From: Mycolicibacter sp. MU0102
GTDB lineage: Bacteria; Actinomycetota; Actinomycetes; Mycobacteriales; Mycobacteriaceae
Length of the DNA: 64,000 bases
Assembly: GCF_963378105.1 (NCBI RefSeq)
Contig: NZ_OY726398.1
Location: forward strand, 124,001-188,000
Reading direction: 5' to 3'
The translations under genes and the position numbers were made by a program. Shown here in pieces: positions 34,537 to 43,083 of the stretch. How positions within the stretch are numbered: the first letter of the stretch is position 1; every line of letters starts with the position of its first letter. The notes under the pieces were generated by a model that ran no database searches, was not told the DNA's origin, and saw only the letters and a program-made list of their open reading frames with translations.

Positions 34537-34980
34537 ATGAGTACAGTCCATTCATCAATCGAACACCACCCTGATCTGTTAGCTCTACGAGCACGGTACG
34601 AGCGCGCCGCCGAGTCGATGACGGCTCAGGGAACCTTCGGATTGACGCTGCTGACGGCCGTCTACGGGGCGGTATCCCCGTGGATTGTCGGATTCGAGAC
34701 GGCCACCAGGTTGACCATCACCAATCTGGTCGTCGGGCTCTGCGTCGCCTTCCTGGCTTGCGGGATGGCGGCGGCGCTCGATCGCATGCACGGGCTCGCG
34801 TGGACCCTGCCAGTCTTCGGGGTGTGGTTCATCGCGTCGCCGTGGATCCTGATGCACGGAACGCCGAGCACCGAGATGATCTGGTCCAACGTGATCGCCG
34901 GTGCGCTGTTGACGATCCTCGGCCTCAATGCCGCGTACTTCGGTATGCGGGCGCGCAGTGAGTCAGCCCGGCACGCCTGA
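34537..34980 (+). CDS. SPW-repeat membrane protein (Rv0188-like)
   Basis: This 147-residue protein has four hydrophobic helices arranged as two SPW repeats: AVSPWIVGF near residue 48 and IASPWILMH near residue 105. The family is membrane-bound and of unknown function. The ATG is preceded by GAAAGG. It lies between the methyltransferase and the convergent ilvD gene, as Rv0188 does in M. tuberculosis. Confidence 0.82.
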   Translation: MSTVHSSIEHHPDLLALRARYERAAESMTAQGTFGLTLLTAVYGAVSPWIVGFETATRLTITNLVVGLCVAFLACGMAAALDRMHGLAWTLPVFGVWFIASPWILMHGTPSTEMIWSNVIAGALLTILGLNAAYFGMRARSESARHA

Positions 34981-35037
34981 CGAACTCACCGCGAATAGTC
35001 CCCCTCGCAGGCGGGTGGGCCCCAAGGCCGCTGACGG

Positions 35038-36759
35038 TTAGCCGCAGACGGCCCCGTTGGCGGCGGAGCCCACCAGCTTGCGGTACTTGGCCAGAACGCC
35101 GGTGGTGTAACGCGGCGGCGGCGGAGTGAAGCCCTGAGCGCGGGCGGCGAATTCATCCGAATCCGCGAGCACGTCCAGGGTCGCGTTGGCCACGTCGAGG
35201 CGGATCTTGTCGCCGTCGCGCAGGAACGCAACCGGTCCGCCGTCCACCGCCTCGGGGGCGATGTGGCCGACGCACAGGCCGGTGGTGCCCCCGGAGAACC
35301 GACCGTCGGTCAGCAGCAGGACGTCCTTACCGAGACCGGCGCCCTTGATGGCCCCGGTGATCGCCAGCATCTCCCGCATACCGGGCCCGCCCTTGGGGCC
35401 CTCGTAGCGGATCACCACGGCGTCGCCGGCGCTGATTGTGCCGTCTTCCAGCGCGTCCAGCGCCGCCCGCTCGCCGTCGAAAACCCGTGCGGTGCCTTCG
35501 AACACGTCGGTGTCGAAGCCCGCGGACTTAACCACCGCGCCGTCGGGCGCCAGCGAGCCGCGCAGAATGGTGATGCCGCCGGTCGGGTGGATCGGGTTGG
35601 TCAACGCGTGCAGCACCTTGCCGTCGACGACCGGGGGATTGAGCTCGGCGATGTTCTCCGCCATCGTCTTTCCGGTGACTGTCATGCAGTCGCCGTGCAG
35701 CAGACCGGCTTCCAGCAGGGTCTTCAACATGACCGGCACCCCGCCGATCTTGTCGATGTCGTACATGACGTGCGCCCCGAACGGCTTGACGTCGGCCAGG
35801 TGCGGCACCTTGGCGCCCACCCGAGAGAAGTCGGCCAGGGTCAGATCCACCTCGGCCTCGCGGGCGATCGCCAGCAGGTGCAGCACCGCGTTGGTCGACC
35901 CGCCGAACGCCATCACCACCGCGATCGCGTTCTCGAACGCCTCCTTGGTCAAGATGTCGCGCGCGGTGATGCCGCGACGCAGCAACTCCACCACGGCTTG
36001 GCCGCTGGCTCGGGCATACCCGTCACGGCGGCGGTCGATCGCCGGCGGGGAGGCGCTGCCGGGCAGCGACATGCCCAGCGCCTCGGCCGCGCTGGCCATG
36101 GTGTTGGCGGTGTACATGCCGCCGCAGGCGCCCTCGCCGGGACAGATCGAGCGCTCGATGATGTCGACGTCCTCTTGGGACATCAACCCGCGCGAACAGG
36201 CGCCGACCGCCTCGAACGCGTCGATGATCGTCACCTCGCGCTCGGTGCCGTCGGACAGTTTCGCGTAGCCCGGCATGGTCGAACCCGCGTAGAGGAAGAC
36301 CGAGGCCAAATCGAGGCGGGCCGCTGCCATCAGCATCCCGGGCAGTGACTTGTCGCAACCGGCCAGCAACACCGAGCCGTCCAACCGCTCGGCGCACATC
36401 ACGGTCTCCACGCTGTCGGCGATGACCTCGCGCGAGACCAGCGAGAAGTGCATGCCCTCATGGCCCATCGAGATGCCGTCGGAGACCGAGATGGTGCCGA
36501 ATTCCAGCGGGTAGCCGCTCGCCTCCAGAACGCCCTCTTTGGCGGCCTTGGCCAACCGATCCAGCGACAGGTTGCAGGGCGTGATCTCGTTCCACGACGA
36601 GGCCACACCGATCTGGGGCTTGGCGAAGTCGTCGTCGCCCATGCCGACGGCGCGCAACATGCCGCGGGCGGCGGTCTTCTCCAGGCCGTCGGTGACGTCA
36701 CGACTGCGCGGTTTGATGTCGACGGACGCCCCGGCGGCGTTGCTGCTCCCAGAATTCAC
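35038..36759 (-). CDS. ilvD: Dihydroxy-acid dehydratase
   Basis: This 573-residue enzyme dehydrates 2,3-dihydroxy-isovalerate or -methylvalerate to the 2-keto acids in valine and isoleucine synthesis. Full-length IlvD features are present: cysteines for the Fe-S cluster at TPCN, GCDKSLPGM and GACGGMYTANTM, and the C-terminal GRFSGGTTGLCVGHIAPEA. The start is a GTG at 36759. The copper operator and DUF305 gene lie divergently upstream within 80 bases. The Fe-S cluster of this enzyme class is a known target of copper toxicity, which makes the neighbourhood suggestive. Confidence 0.95.
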   Translation of the reverse strand: MNSGSSNAAGASVDIKPRSRDVTDGLEKTAARGMLRAVGMGDDDFAKPQIGVASSWNEITPCNLSLDRLAKAAKEGVLEASGYPLEFGTISVSDGISMGHEGMHFSLVSREVIADSVETVMCAERLDGSVLLAGCDKSLPGMLMAAARLDLASVFLYAGSTMPGYAKLSDGTEREVTIIDAFEAVGACSRGLMSQEDVDIIERSICPGEGACGGMYTANTMASAAEALGMSLPGSASPPAIDRRRDGYARASGQAVVELLRRGITARDILTKEAFENAIAVVMAFGGSTNAVLHLLAIAREAEVDLTLADFSRVGAKVPHLADVKPFGAHVMYDIDKIGGVPVMLKTLLEAGLLHGDCMTVTGKTMAENIAELNPPVVDGKVLHALTNPIHPTGGITILRGSLAPDGAVVKSAGFDTDVFEGTARVFDGERAALDALEDGTISAGDAVVIRYEGPKGGPGMREMLAITGAIKGAGLGKDVLLLTDGRFSGGTTGLCVGHIAPEAVDGGPVAFLRDGDKIRLDVANATLDVLADSDEFAARAQGFTPPPPRYTTGVLAKYRKLVGSAANGAVCG

Positions 36760-36801
36760 CAGCTCAGTATGCCGGTAGGGCCGGACCGGGCAAAACGAAT
36801 A

Positions 36802-36829
36802 AATACCCCAAGGGGGTATGCGCTAAAAT
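36802..36829 (+). promoter_or_regulatory. RicR/CsoR operator and leaderless promoter of the DUF305-ricR operon
   Basis: AATACCC-N5-GGGTATG (36802-36820) is a second RicR-type operator. A -10, TAAAAT (36824-36829), lies just after it and seven bases before the ATG at 36836. The DUF305-ricR mRNA is therefore probably leaderless and copper-induced, with RicR controlling itself. Confidence 0.82.
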
Positions 36830-36835
36830 GGGCGC

Positions 36836-37408
36836 ATGAGATCGGTTCTTGCCGTCGTCGTCGCCGCCAGTGTCAGCATGGCCGCCGGCGGTTGTCACCA
36901 CGCGCCCACCCCGGCGCCCGAAGCGTCGTCCAGTGCGGCAGGTATGGCCTCCGGAAGCCCCGCCGACGTGAGGTTTCTGGAAGACATGGTGATCCACCAC
37001 CAGCAGTCCTTGGAGCTGGCGGCCCTGGTGTTCAGTCAGAGCGGCGACCCGGCGCTGGTGGCGTTCGCCGACCAAAGTTCAACCCAGCAGCGCACCGAAC
37101 TGCAGGGATGCCAGGCGCAACTGTTGCAGTGGGAGGTCCCCGGCGGGCATAGCGGCCGGGAGCACGCCGCTGAGATTCCCGGCATGGTGGACACGGCCAC
37201 CATCGACAAGCTGCGGGGCCTGCGCGGTCCGGCGTTCGACACGTTGTGGCTGCAGACGATGATTGCTCATCAGCGTGGCGCGATCGCGCTGGCGCAGAAC
37301 GAGATTCAACATGGCGAGAGTCCCGAGGCGATCAGCATCGCGCAATCGCTCCTGCCGTTTCAGCAAGCCGAGATCAACCAGATGAACCAACTGTTGGGGG
37401 CGCCATGA
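36836..37408 (+). CDS. DUF305 lipoprotein, putative copper-binding
   Basis: This 190-residue lipoprotein has its lipobox in MAAGGC (Cys20). Two DUF305 repeats of helical hairpin type follow, each with a His-rich core: MVIHHQQSLELA and MIAHQRGAIALA. Some DUF305 proteins bind copper in the periplasm, and the His/Met content here fits that. It is the first gene of a RicR-controlled operon, and its stop overlaps the ricR start as ATGA. As I recall, Rv0190 (ricR) in M. tuberculosis has no such gene in front of it, so this is an added copper-defence gene. Confidence 0.85.
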   Translation: MRSVLAVVVAASVSMAAGGCHHAPTPAPEASSSAAGMASGSPADVRFLEDMVIHHQQSLELAALVFSQSGDPALVAFADQSSTQQRTELQGCQAQLLQWEVPGGHSGREHAAEIPGMVDTATIDKLRGLRGPAFDTLWLQTMIAHQRGAIALAQNEIQHGESPEAISIAQSLLPFQQAEINQMNQLLGAP

Positions 37409-37698
37409 CCACCGAAGCTCCGGGATATTCCCCGCGCAAAGACAACTACGCCAAACGGATGCGCCGCATCGAGGGCCAGGTGCGCGGCATCGCCAAGATG
37501 ATCGAAGAGGACAAGTACTGCATCGACGTCCTCACCCAGATCAGCGCGGTCAACAGTGCGTTGCGGTCCGTGGCGCTGAACCTGGTCGACGAACACCTCG
37601 TGCACTGCGTCAGCGGGGCTGTCGCGGTCGGCGGCGCGGAGGCCGACGCGAAACTCGCCGAAGCCTCGGCAGCGATTGCGCGGTTAGTTCGTTCCTGA
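37405..37698 (+). CDS. ricR: Copper-sensing repressor RicR (CsoR family)
   Basis: This 97-residue all-helical CsoR-family repressor has the Cu(I) ligands Cys39, His64 and Cys68, which keep the spacing of CsoR (C36, H61, C65). The N-terminal basic helix (KRMRRIEGQVRGIAKMI) binds DNA. The ATG overlaps the DUF305 stop; open sequence upstream in this frame is inside DUF305. Position (after ilvD, before the MFS gene) matches Rv0190, known as RicR, which governs mymT and other copper genes. The two operators found here are its obvious targets. Confidence 0.92.
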   Translation: MTTEAPGYSPRKDNYAKRMRRIEGQVRGIAKMIEEDKYCIDVLTQISAVNSALRSVALNLVDEHLVHCVSGAVAVGGAEADAKLAEASAAIARLVRS

Positions 37699-37742
37699 CC
37701 CTCGCGCCGTTACCATGTGAGCCAGCAGTTACCGGGAGCGCC

Positions 37743-37781
37743 ATGCGCCACACACCACTCGACGCTGCCCCCAACACATGA
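37743..37781 (+). other. 12-codon upstream ORF overlapping the MFS start
   Basis: An ATG with GGGAG close upstream opens 12 codons (MRHTPLDAAPNT). Its TGA overlaps the MFS start as ATGA. It may couple translation to the carrier gene. Evidence is limited to the arrangement. Confidence 0.22.
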
Positions 37782-38989
37782 CTGTCGAAACCGGAAATGC
37801 CCGATTGAAGCCGTGGACGCCGCAGACCACGGCGCGGTTGGCGATTCTGTCCGCCGCGGCCTTCATCTACGCCACCGCCGAGATCCTGCCGGTCGGTGCG
37901 CTGCCTGCGATCTCGGCCGGTCTGAACGTCAGCGAGGCGCTGGTCGGGACGTTGCTGGCCTGGTACGCGGTGGTGGCAGCGGCCACGACGCTTCCGCTGG
38001 TGCGCTGGACCGCATTCTGGCCGCGCCGCCGGGTGCTGCTGCTCACGCTGGTCTGCCTGACCGCTTCCCAGGTGATCTCGGCGCTTGCGCCGAACTTCGC
38101 CGTGCTGGCTGGCGGCCGGGCACTGTGCGCCGTCACGCACGGCCTGATGTGGTCAGTGCTGGCGCCCATCGCCACCCGACTGGTGCCACCGAGCCATTCG
38201 GGCCGCGCGACGACAGCGATTTACGTCGGCACCAGCCTCGCGCTAGTGGTCGGCATCCCGCTGACCTCGGCGATGAGCCTGCTATGGGGATGGCGGCTGG
38301 CCGTAGTGGTGATCACGGTGGCGGCCGCGGCCGTCACCTTGGCAGCCCGGTTCGCGCTGCCGGCCCTGGTGCTCAGCACCGACCAACTGGCGCTGGTCGG
38401 CAACCATCACCACCGCAACGGGCGACTGGTGGCGGTGAGCACGCTGATGCTGATCGCTGTTACCGGGCACTTCATCTCCTACACCTTCATCGTGGTGATC
38501 ATCGGTGACGTGGTCGGCGTGCCGGGGGCCCGCCTGGCCTGGTTGCTCGCTGCGTTCGGAGCCGCCGGGTTGATCGCGATGCCGCTGCTGGCCCGACCGG
38601 TCGACCACCGGCCCAAACTGGTCACCGGCGGCTGCATGGCCGCGATGTCGGCGGCCTTTGTGGTCCTGGCGGTGCTGTCCGTCGGCGGGCATCACACCAC
38701 CGGTACGACGGCGGTGGGGGCGGCCGCGATCGTGCTGTGGGGTGCGATGGCGATGGCGGTGTCGCCGATGCTGCAGTCGGCCGCGATGCGCACCGCCCCC
38801 GACGACCCCGACGGTGCGTCGGGGCTGTACGTGACGGCGTTTCAGGTCGGCATCACCGGCGGCTCGCTGGCCGGCGGGCTGCTGTTCGAGCGGGCCGGGA
38901 CCTCGGCCATGTTGGCGGCCTCGGCACTGTTGGTCGGCGTCGCCGCAGTCGGTATCGCGGCCAGCAAGCGCCTGTTCATCGTTCCCTGA
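37778..38989 (+). CDS. MFS transporter (Rv0191-like)
   Basis: This is a 403-residue major facilitator of the drug:H+ antiporter-1 type, with twelve predicted helices. It has an early AAFIYATAEILPVGALP, characteristic of the AraJ/sugar-efflux and chloramphenicol-efflux group, and GLMWSVLAPIATRLVP in the first half. The substrate is unknown; drug or sugar export is likely from the family. It lies 79 bases after ricR and could be co-transcribed, but no copper operator lies directly upstream. Confidence 0.87.
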   Translation: MTVETGNARLKPWTPQTTARLAILSAAAFIYATAEILPVGALPAISAGLNVSEALVGTLLAWYAVVAAATTLPLVRWTAFWPRRRVLLLTLVCLTASQVISALAPNFAVLAGGRALCAVTHGLMWSVLAPIATRLVPPSHSGRATTAIYVGTSLALVVGIPLTSAMSLLWGWRLAVVVITVAAAAVTLAARFALPALVLSTDQLALVGNHHHRNGRLVAVSTLMLIAVTGHFISYTFIVVIIGDVVGVPGARLAWLLAAFGAAGLIAMPLLARPVDHRPKLVTGGCMAAMSAAFVVLAVLSVGGHHTTGTTAVGAAAIVLWGAMAMAVSPMLQSAAMRTAPDDPDGASGLYVTAFQVGITGGSLAGGLLFERAGTSAMLAASALLVGVAAVGIAASKRLFIVP

Positions 38990-39149
38990 CGTTCCTGGAG
39001 CGGTAACGTTCGCCACGTCTGCGGCGATCAAAAGTACTGCTCAGCGGCGCCTAATCCGGTGCTCGGCGCCGCAATTCGCCTGCTTCGAGAGTTAGCTGGC
39101 AACCATCCTGTGAGACACTGGGATCAAGATCGTGACCGGAGGTAGGTAG

Positions 39150-40283
39150 ATGTCGGGATGGAAGCTCGCGCAGTTCGGCGCGTGGCTCAGCGCCGCTGGC
39201 TTGGCCGCGAGTCTCACGCTCGGTTGCGGATCAGCCCTGGCTGATCCGCCGCAGCAGCCCGGCGACCCGGCCCCAGCGGACGCCGGCCCGGCCGATCCGG
39301 GCGCGCCGCCGCCTCCGCCGGAATTCCCGCAGTTCCCGCCGCCTCCGCCGGAGCTGCCGCCTCCGCCACCGCCCGGCGAGCCGCTGGCTTTCCCGCCGCC
39401 ACCCGAGCTCGCGCCCGGTTTGCCCGCCGCGCCCGAGGGTGTCCCCCCGGGTCCGGACCCGCAGGCAGTTCCGGCCGGGTCGGCAGACCCAGCGGTACCG
39501 GGGCAGCCCGGTGCGGTGCCGGCCGCGGCCTCCGGACCGGTCGTGGGACAGAACCCGGAGCCGTTCACCGGCACGGCGCCGTTCCTGCCGCCGTCGTTCA
39601 ACCCCGTCAACGGCTCGATGGTGGGTGTGGCCAAGCCGATCATCATCGACTTCCAGCGGCCGATCGCCGACAAGGCAATGGCCGAGCAGGCCATCCACAT
39701 CTCGTCGAACCCGCCGGTGTCCGGCAAGTTCTACTGGATGACCCCCAGCCAGGTGCGGTGGCGTCCGCTGAACTTCTGGCCCGCCCACACCGTCGTCAAC
39801 ATCGACGCAGGTGGCACCAAGTCGAGCTTCCGCACCGGCGACTCCCTGGTGGCCACTGCCGATGACAAGACACACCAGATGACGATCACCCGAGACGGCA
39901 AGGTGGAGAAGACCTTCCCGATGTCGATGGGGATGAGCGCGGGTGGTCACGAGACCCCCAACGGTACCTACTACGTGCTGGAGAAGTTCCCCACGGTGGT
40001 GATGGACTCCTCCACCTACGGCGTTCCGGTGAACTCCAGTTGGGGATACAAGCTCACCGTGCAGGATGCGGTCCGGATCGACAACAGCGGCGGCTTCGTA
40101 CACAGCGCACCGTGGTCAGTGGCCGATCAGGGCAAGCGCAACGTCAGCCACGGTTGCATCAACCTCAGCCCGGCCAACGCCAAGTGGTTCTACGACAACT
40201 TCGGCAGCGGAGATCCCGTCGTGGTGAAGAACTCCGTCGGTAGCTACACCAAAAACGACGGTTCCCAAGACTGGCAGATGTAG
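39150..40283 (+). CDS. L,D-transpeptidase (Rv0192-like, YkuD)
   Basis: This 377-residue cell-wall enzyme has an N-terminal export signal (about 1-32; a Cys in LTLGC could be lipidated), a long Pro-rich linker (about 35-120), an Ig-like domain and the YkuD catalytic domain. The active site is SHGCINLS, with the nucleophile Cys336 and His334. It makes 3-3 meso-DAP cross-links in peptidoglycan. It corresponds in position to Rv0192. The ATG follows GGAGGTAGGTAG. A small palindrome (AGGGCGCACGCCCT) just after the stop may help end transcription. Confidence 0.9.
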   Translation: MSGWKLAQFGAWLSAAGLAASLTLGCGSALADPPQQPGDPAPADAGPADPGAPPPPPEFPQFPPPPPELPPPPPPGEPLAFPPPPELAPGLPAAPEGVPPGPDPQAVPAGSADPAVPGQPGAVPAAASGPVVGQNPEPFTGTAPFLPPSFNPVNGSMVGVAKPIIIDFQRPIADKAMAEQAIHISSNPPVSGKFYWMTPSQVRWRPLNFWPAHTVVNIDAGGTKSSFRTGDSLVATADDKTHQMTITRDGKVEKTFPMSMGMSAGGHETPNGTYYVLEKFPTVVMDSSTYGVPVNSSWGYKLTVQDAVRIDNSGGFVHSAPWSVADQGKRNVSHGCINLSPANAKWFYDNFGSGDPVVVKNSVGSYTKNDGSQDWQM

Positions 40284-40326
40284 GGCGCACGCCCTCAACT
40301 GTTCGCGCTAGGGCACCCGGCGCTGC

Positions 40327-42315
40327 TCAGTTCCAGATCCGGACCCGGGATGCGGGCTCGAGGTAGAGCGCGTCGTCTGGTGTGACGCCGAAGGCGTCGT
40401 AGTAGGCGTCCATGTTGCGGATCACCCCGTTGCAGCGGAACTCCGGCGGCGAGTGCGGGTCCACTGCCAGGCGCCGGATCGCCTCGGCATCACGGGATTT
40501 CGTGCGCCACACTTGTGCCCAGCCGAAGAAAACGCGCTGAGTGCCGCTCAAACCGTCGATCACCGGAGCCTCGGTGCCGGCCAGTGACAGCTGGTAGGCG
40601 AGCAAGGCAATGGAAAGCCCGCCCAGATCGCCGATGTTCTCCCCGACGGTGAACGCGCCGTTCACGTGGCGGTCACCATCCAGTTCACGCGGCACATAGT
40701 TTTCGTACTGGGCGATCAACGCGCGTGTGCGGGAACCGAATTCGGCGCGGTCGGCATCGGTCCACCAATCGATCAGGTTGCCGTCGCCGTCGTACTTGGC
40801 GCCCTGGTCGTCGAAACCGTGCCCGATCTCGTGGCCGATCACCGCACCGATACCGCCGTAGTTGGCCGCGTCGTCGGCGTCGGCGTCGAAGAACGGCGGT
40901 TGCAGGATCGCGGCGGGGAAGACGATCTCGTTCATCCCCGGGTTGTAGTAGGCGTTGACGGTCTGCGGTGTCATGAACCATTCGTCGCGGTCCACCGGCT
41001 GACCCAACTTGGCCAGTTCGCGGTCGTAGTTGACCGCATACCCGCGCAGGTAGTTGCCGTAGAGGTCGCCTCGGTCGGTGACCAGCGCGGAGTAGTCCCG
41101 CCACTTCGCGGGATAGCCGACCTTGGCGGTGAACTTGTCCAGCTTGGCGAGCGCCCGCTCTCGAGTTTCCGGGGTCATCCAGTCCAGGTTGGTGATGCTT
41201 GCCCGGTAGGCCTCGCGCAGATTCCCGACCAGCTCGTCGATGCGTGCCTTCGCGTCTGGCGGGAAATGCTTTGCCACGTAAAGCTTTCCGACGGCGTCGC
41301 CCATCAGGGACTCAACCACGGACACGCCGCGCTTCCAGCGGTCCCGGATCTGCTCGGTGCCCGACAACCGGCGGCCGTAGAACTCGAAGTCCTCGGTGAT
41401 CAATTCCTCGGTCAGCAGCCCGGCGCGAGCGTGAATGACCCGCCACCGTGCCCAGTCCTGCCAGTCGGCGAAGTCCGCGCTCTCCCACAATGCGGCGAAC
41501 GCCGTCAGGAAATCGGGTTGCCGCACGACCAGCTCGTCGGCAGCCGCCACGGAGACGCCGAGAGCACCCACCCAGCCGGCCCAGTCGAAGCCAGGCGCCT
41601 CGGCCGGCAGGCCGGCGAAGGTGCGCAGGTTGTAGGTCAGCTCGGCGTCGCGGCGCTTCACCACGTCCCAGTGCGCGCCCGCCAACCGGGTCTCCAGCGC
41701 CACAATGCGCGCCGCGGTCCCGGCGTGCTCGTCCGGTTCCCCGCCGTAGGCCAGGGCGAACATCGCTGCGATGTGACCTGGGTAGGCCGCCAGGATCTCG
41801 GCGTGCTGGTCCTCGCGGTAGTAGGACTCATCGGGCAGTCCGATGCCCGACTGGTTCAGGTGCAGCAGGTAGCGAGTCGAGTCCTTCGAGTCGGTGTCCA
41901 CGTAGAGCCCGACACCGCCGCCGACCCCGGTGCGCTGGCCTGCGCCCACCGCCCGCGCCAGGGCCTCGCGGTCACCGGCATTGTCGATAGCGGCCAGTTC
42001 CTGGCGCAGCGGCTCCATGCCGCGCTCGCGGACGATCTGCTCGTCCAAGAAGCTGGCGTAGAGGTCGCCGATCCGGCGCTCGTCAGTGCCGGCCGCATCC
42101 GCACTCGCCGCGGCCGCCTCGTCGAGCAATTCGCGAACCTGGATCTCGGCGCGATCGAACAAGGCGCGGAAGGCTCCGTCGGTGGCGCGGTCCGGTGGCA
42201 TCTCGTAGCCGTCGAGCCAGCGGCCGTTGACATGACCGAACAGATCGTCCTGTGGGCGGACACCACTATCTATATAGGTGAGATCAAGGCCGGAACGGGT
42301 GGCTGGTGAGGTCAC
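40327..42315 (-). CDS. zmp1: Zinc metalloprotease Zmp1 (M13/PepO family)
   Basis: This 662-residue protein is almost the same length as M. tuberculosis Zmp1 (663). The M13 signature is complete: NAYYNP substrate site, HEIGH (495-499) with two zinc-binding His, and GENIGD with the third ligand Glu559. There is no signal peptide, although Zmp1 is exported. It cleaves peptides and is linked to suppression of inflammasome activity in infected macrophages. The GTG at 42315 has GGAAGGA nearby; an in-frame start at 42519 would overlap the divergent gene and adds no homologous sequence. Confidence 0.93.
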   Translation of the reverse strand: MTSPATRSGLDLTYIDSGVRPQDDLFGHVNGRWLDGYEMPPDRATDGAFRALFDRAEIQVRELLDEAAAASADAAGTDERRIGDLYASFLDEQIVRERGMEPLRQELAAIDNAGDREALARAVGAGQRTGVGGGVGLYVDTDSKDSTRYLLHLNQSGIGLPDESYYREDQHAEILAAYPGHIAAMFALAYGGEPDEHAGTAARIVALETRLAGAHWDVVKRRDAELTYNLRTFAGLPAEAPGFDWAGWVGALGVSVAAADELVVRQPDFLTAFAALWESADFADWQDWARWRVIHARAGLLTEELITEDFEFYGRRLSGTEQIRDRWKRGVSVVESLMGDAVGKLYVAKHFPPDAKARIDELVGNLREAYRASITNLDWMTPETRERALAKLDKFTAKVGYPAKWRDYSALVTDRGDLYGNYLRGYAVNYDRELAKLGQPVDRDEWFMTPQTVNAYYNPGMNEIVFPAAILQPPFFDADADDAANYGGIGAVIGHEIGHGFDDQGAKYDGDGNLIDWWTDADRAEFGSRTRALIAQYENYVPRELDGDRHVNGAFTVGENIGDLGGLSIALLAYQLSLAGTEAPVIDGLSGTQRVFFGWAQVWRTKSRDAEAIRRLAVDPHSPPEFRCNGVIRNMDAYYDAFGVTPDDALYLEPASRVRIWN

Positions 42316-42353
42316 CGTCCCATCCTTCCACGACGGATGCTGCAGCTCTCCTG

Positions 42354-42359
42354 TAGCGT
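42354..42359 (+). promoter_or_regulatory. Candidate -10 for leaderless omamA
   Basis: TAGCGT ends eight bases before the ATG at 42367. No Shine-Dalgarno sequence is visible, so a leaderless transcript is likely. Confidence 0.4.
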
Positions 42360-42366
42360 CACCGCC

Positions 42367-43083
42367 ATGCCTGACGAGCAGCAACCCGACGACGCCACCG
42401 AGGTGGACTACGAGATCACCGAGCCTGACGACGTCACTGTAGAGAGCACCGAGGACCCGGCTGCTACCGAGAAGGTCGCCGAAAAGGCGCCAGCCAAGGC
42501 CGGCAAAAAGAGCGCCCACAGCAAGCCGGCTGCGGCGGCCTCAGGCGGCGGCCTCTCCGGCTACGGGTGGGGCTCGGTGGTCCTGGGCGTGGTCGCGGTG
42601 GCGGCGTTGGCCTTCAGTCTGATCACCTGGTACGAGCACCATGAAGATGTCAACGAGCGCGGTTACCGCAGTCGGGTGCTGCAGACGGCCGCCAGCTGGA
42701 CCAGCGTGCTGATCAACTTGAACGCCGAGAACGTCGAGAAGGGCATGGCGCGGCTGCGCGACAAGACCGTCGGCGAACTCAACAGTGAGTTCGACGCCGC
42801 GTTGGCGCCCTACCGTGACGTGGTGCAGCGAATCCAGTCGCGCAGCAGCGGCCGGATCGAAGCCGTCGCCATCGAGCTCGAGCACCACGATCTGGACGAG
42901 CCGGCCGCGACCGGCAGCGACAAGCCGTCGAATCCCGGCCGCACCGACCCGGTGATGGTGATCGCCACCTCGATCGCCGAGAACGTCGGCGGCAGGCCCC
43001 AGACCGTGCATTGGGCTCTGCACCTCGACGTCACCGATGTCGACGGCAACATGATGATCTCCCGATTGAGGTCGATTCGATGA
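42367..43083 (+). CDS. omamA: Orphaned Mce-associated membrane protein OmamA (Rv0199-like)
   Basis: This is a 238-residue Mas-like protein. It has an acidic, then Lys/Ala-rich, cytoplasmic N-terminus (about 1-65), one transmembrane helix (about 72-95) and a periplasmic domain. In M. tuberculosis, Rv0199 (OmamA) stabilises Mce1 although it lies outside the mce1 operon. The ATG at 42367 is preferred over an in-frame start ten codons upstream because of the -10 placement. The next gene starts on its stop codon (ATGA). Confidence 0.85.
   Translation: MPDEQQPDDATEVDYEITEPDDVTVESTEDPAATEKVAEKAPAKAGKKSAHSKPAAAASGGGLSGYGWGSVVLGVVAVAALAFSLITWYEHHEDVNERGYRSRVLQTAASWTSVLINLNAENVEKGMARLRDKTVGELNSEFDAALAPYRDVVQRIQSRSSGRIEAVAIELEHHDLDEPAATGSDKPSNPGRTDPVMVIATSIAENVGGRPQTVHWALHLDVTDVDGNMMISRLRSIR

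Noticed and set aside
40280..40296. Small palindrome after the L,D-transpeptidase as a terminator
   Set aside because: The stem is only six bases with almost no loop and no T-run, so I mention it in the gene entry but do not call it.
40666..42309. Plus-strand frame of 547 codons opposite zmp1
   Set aside because: The minus strand has a full-length M13 protease with all catalytic motifs, and the plus frame has no recognisable domain.
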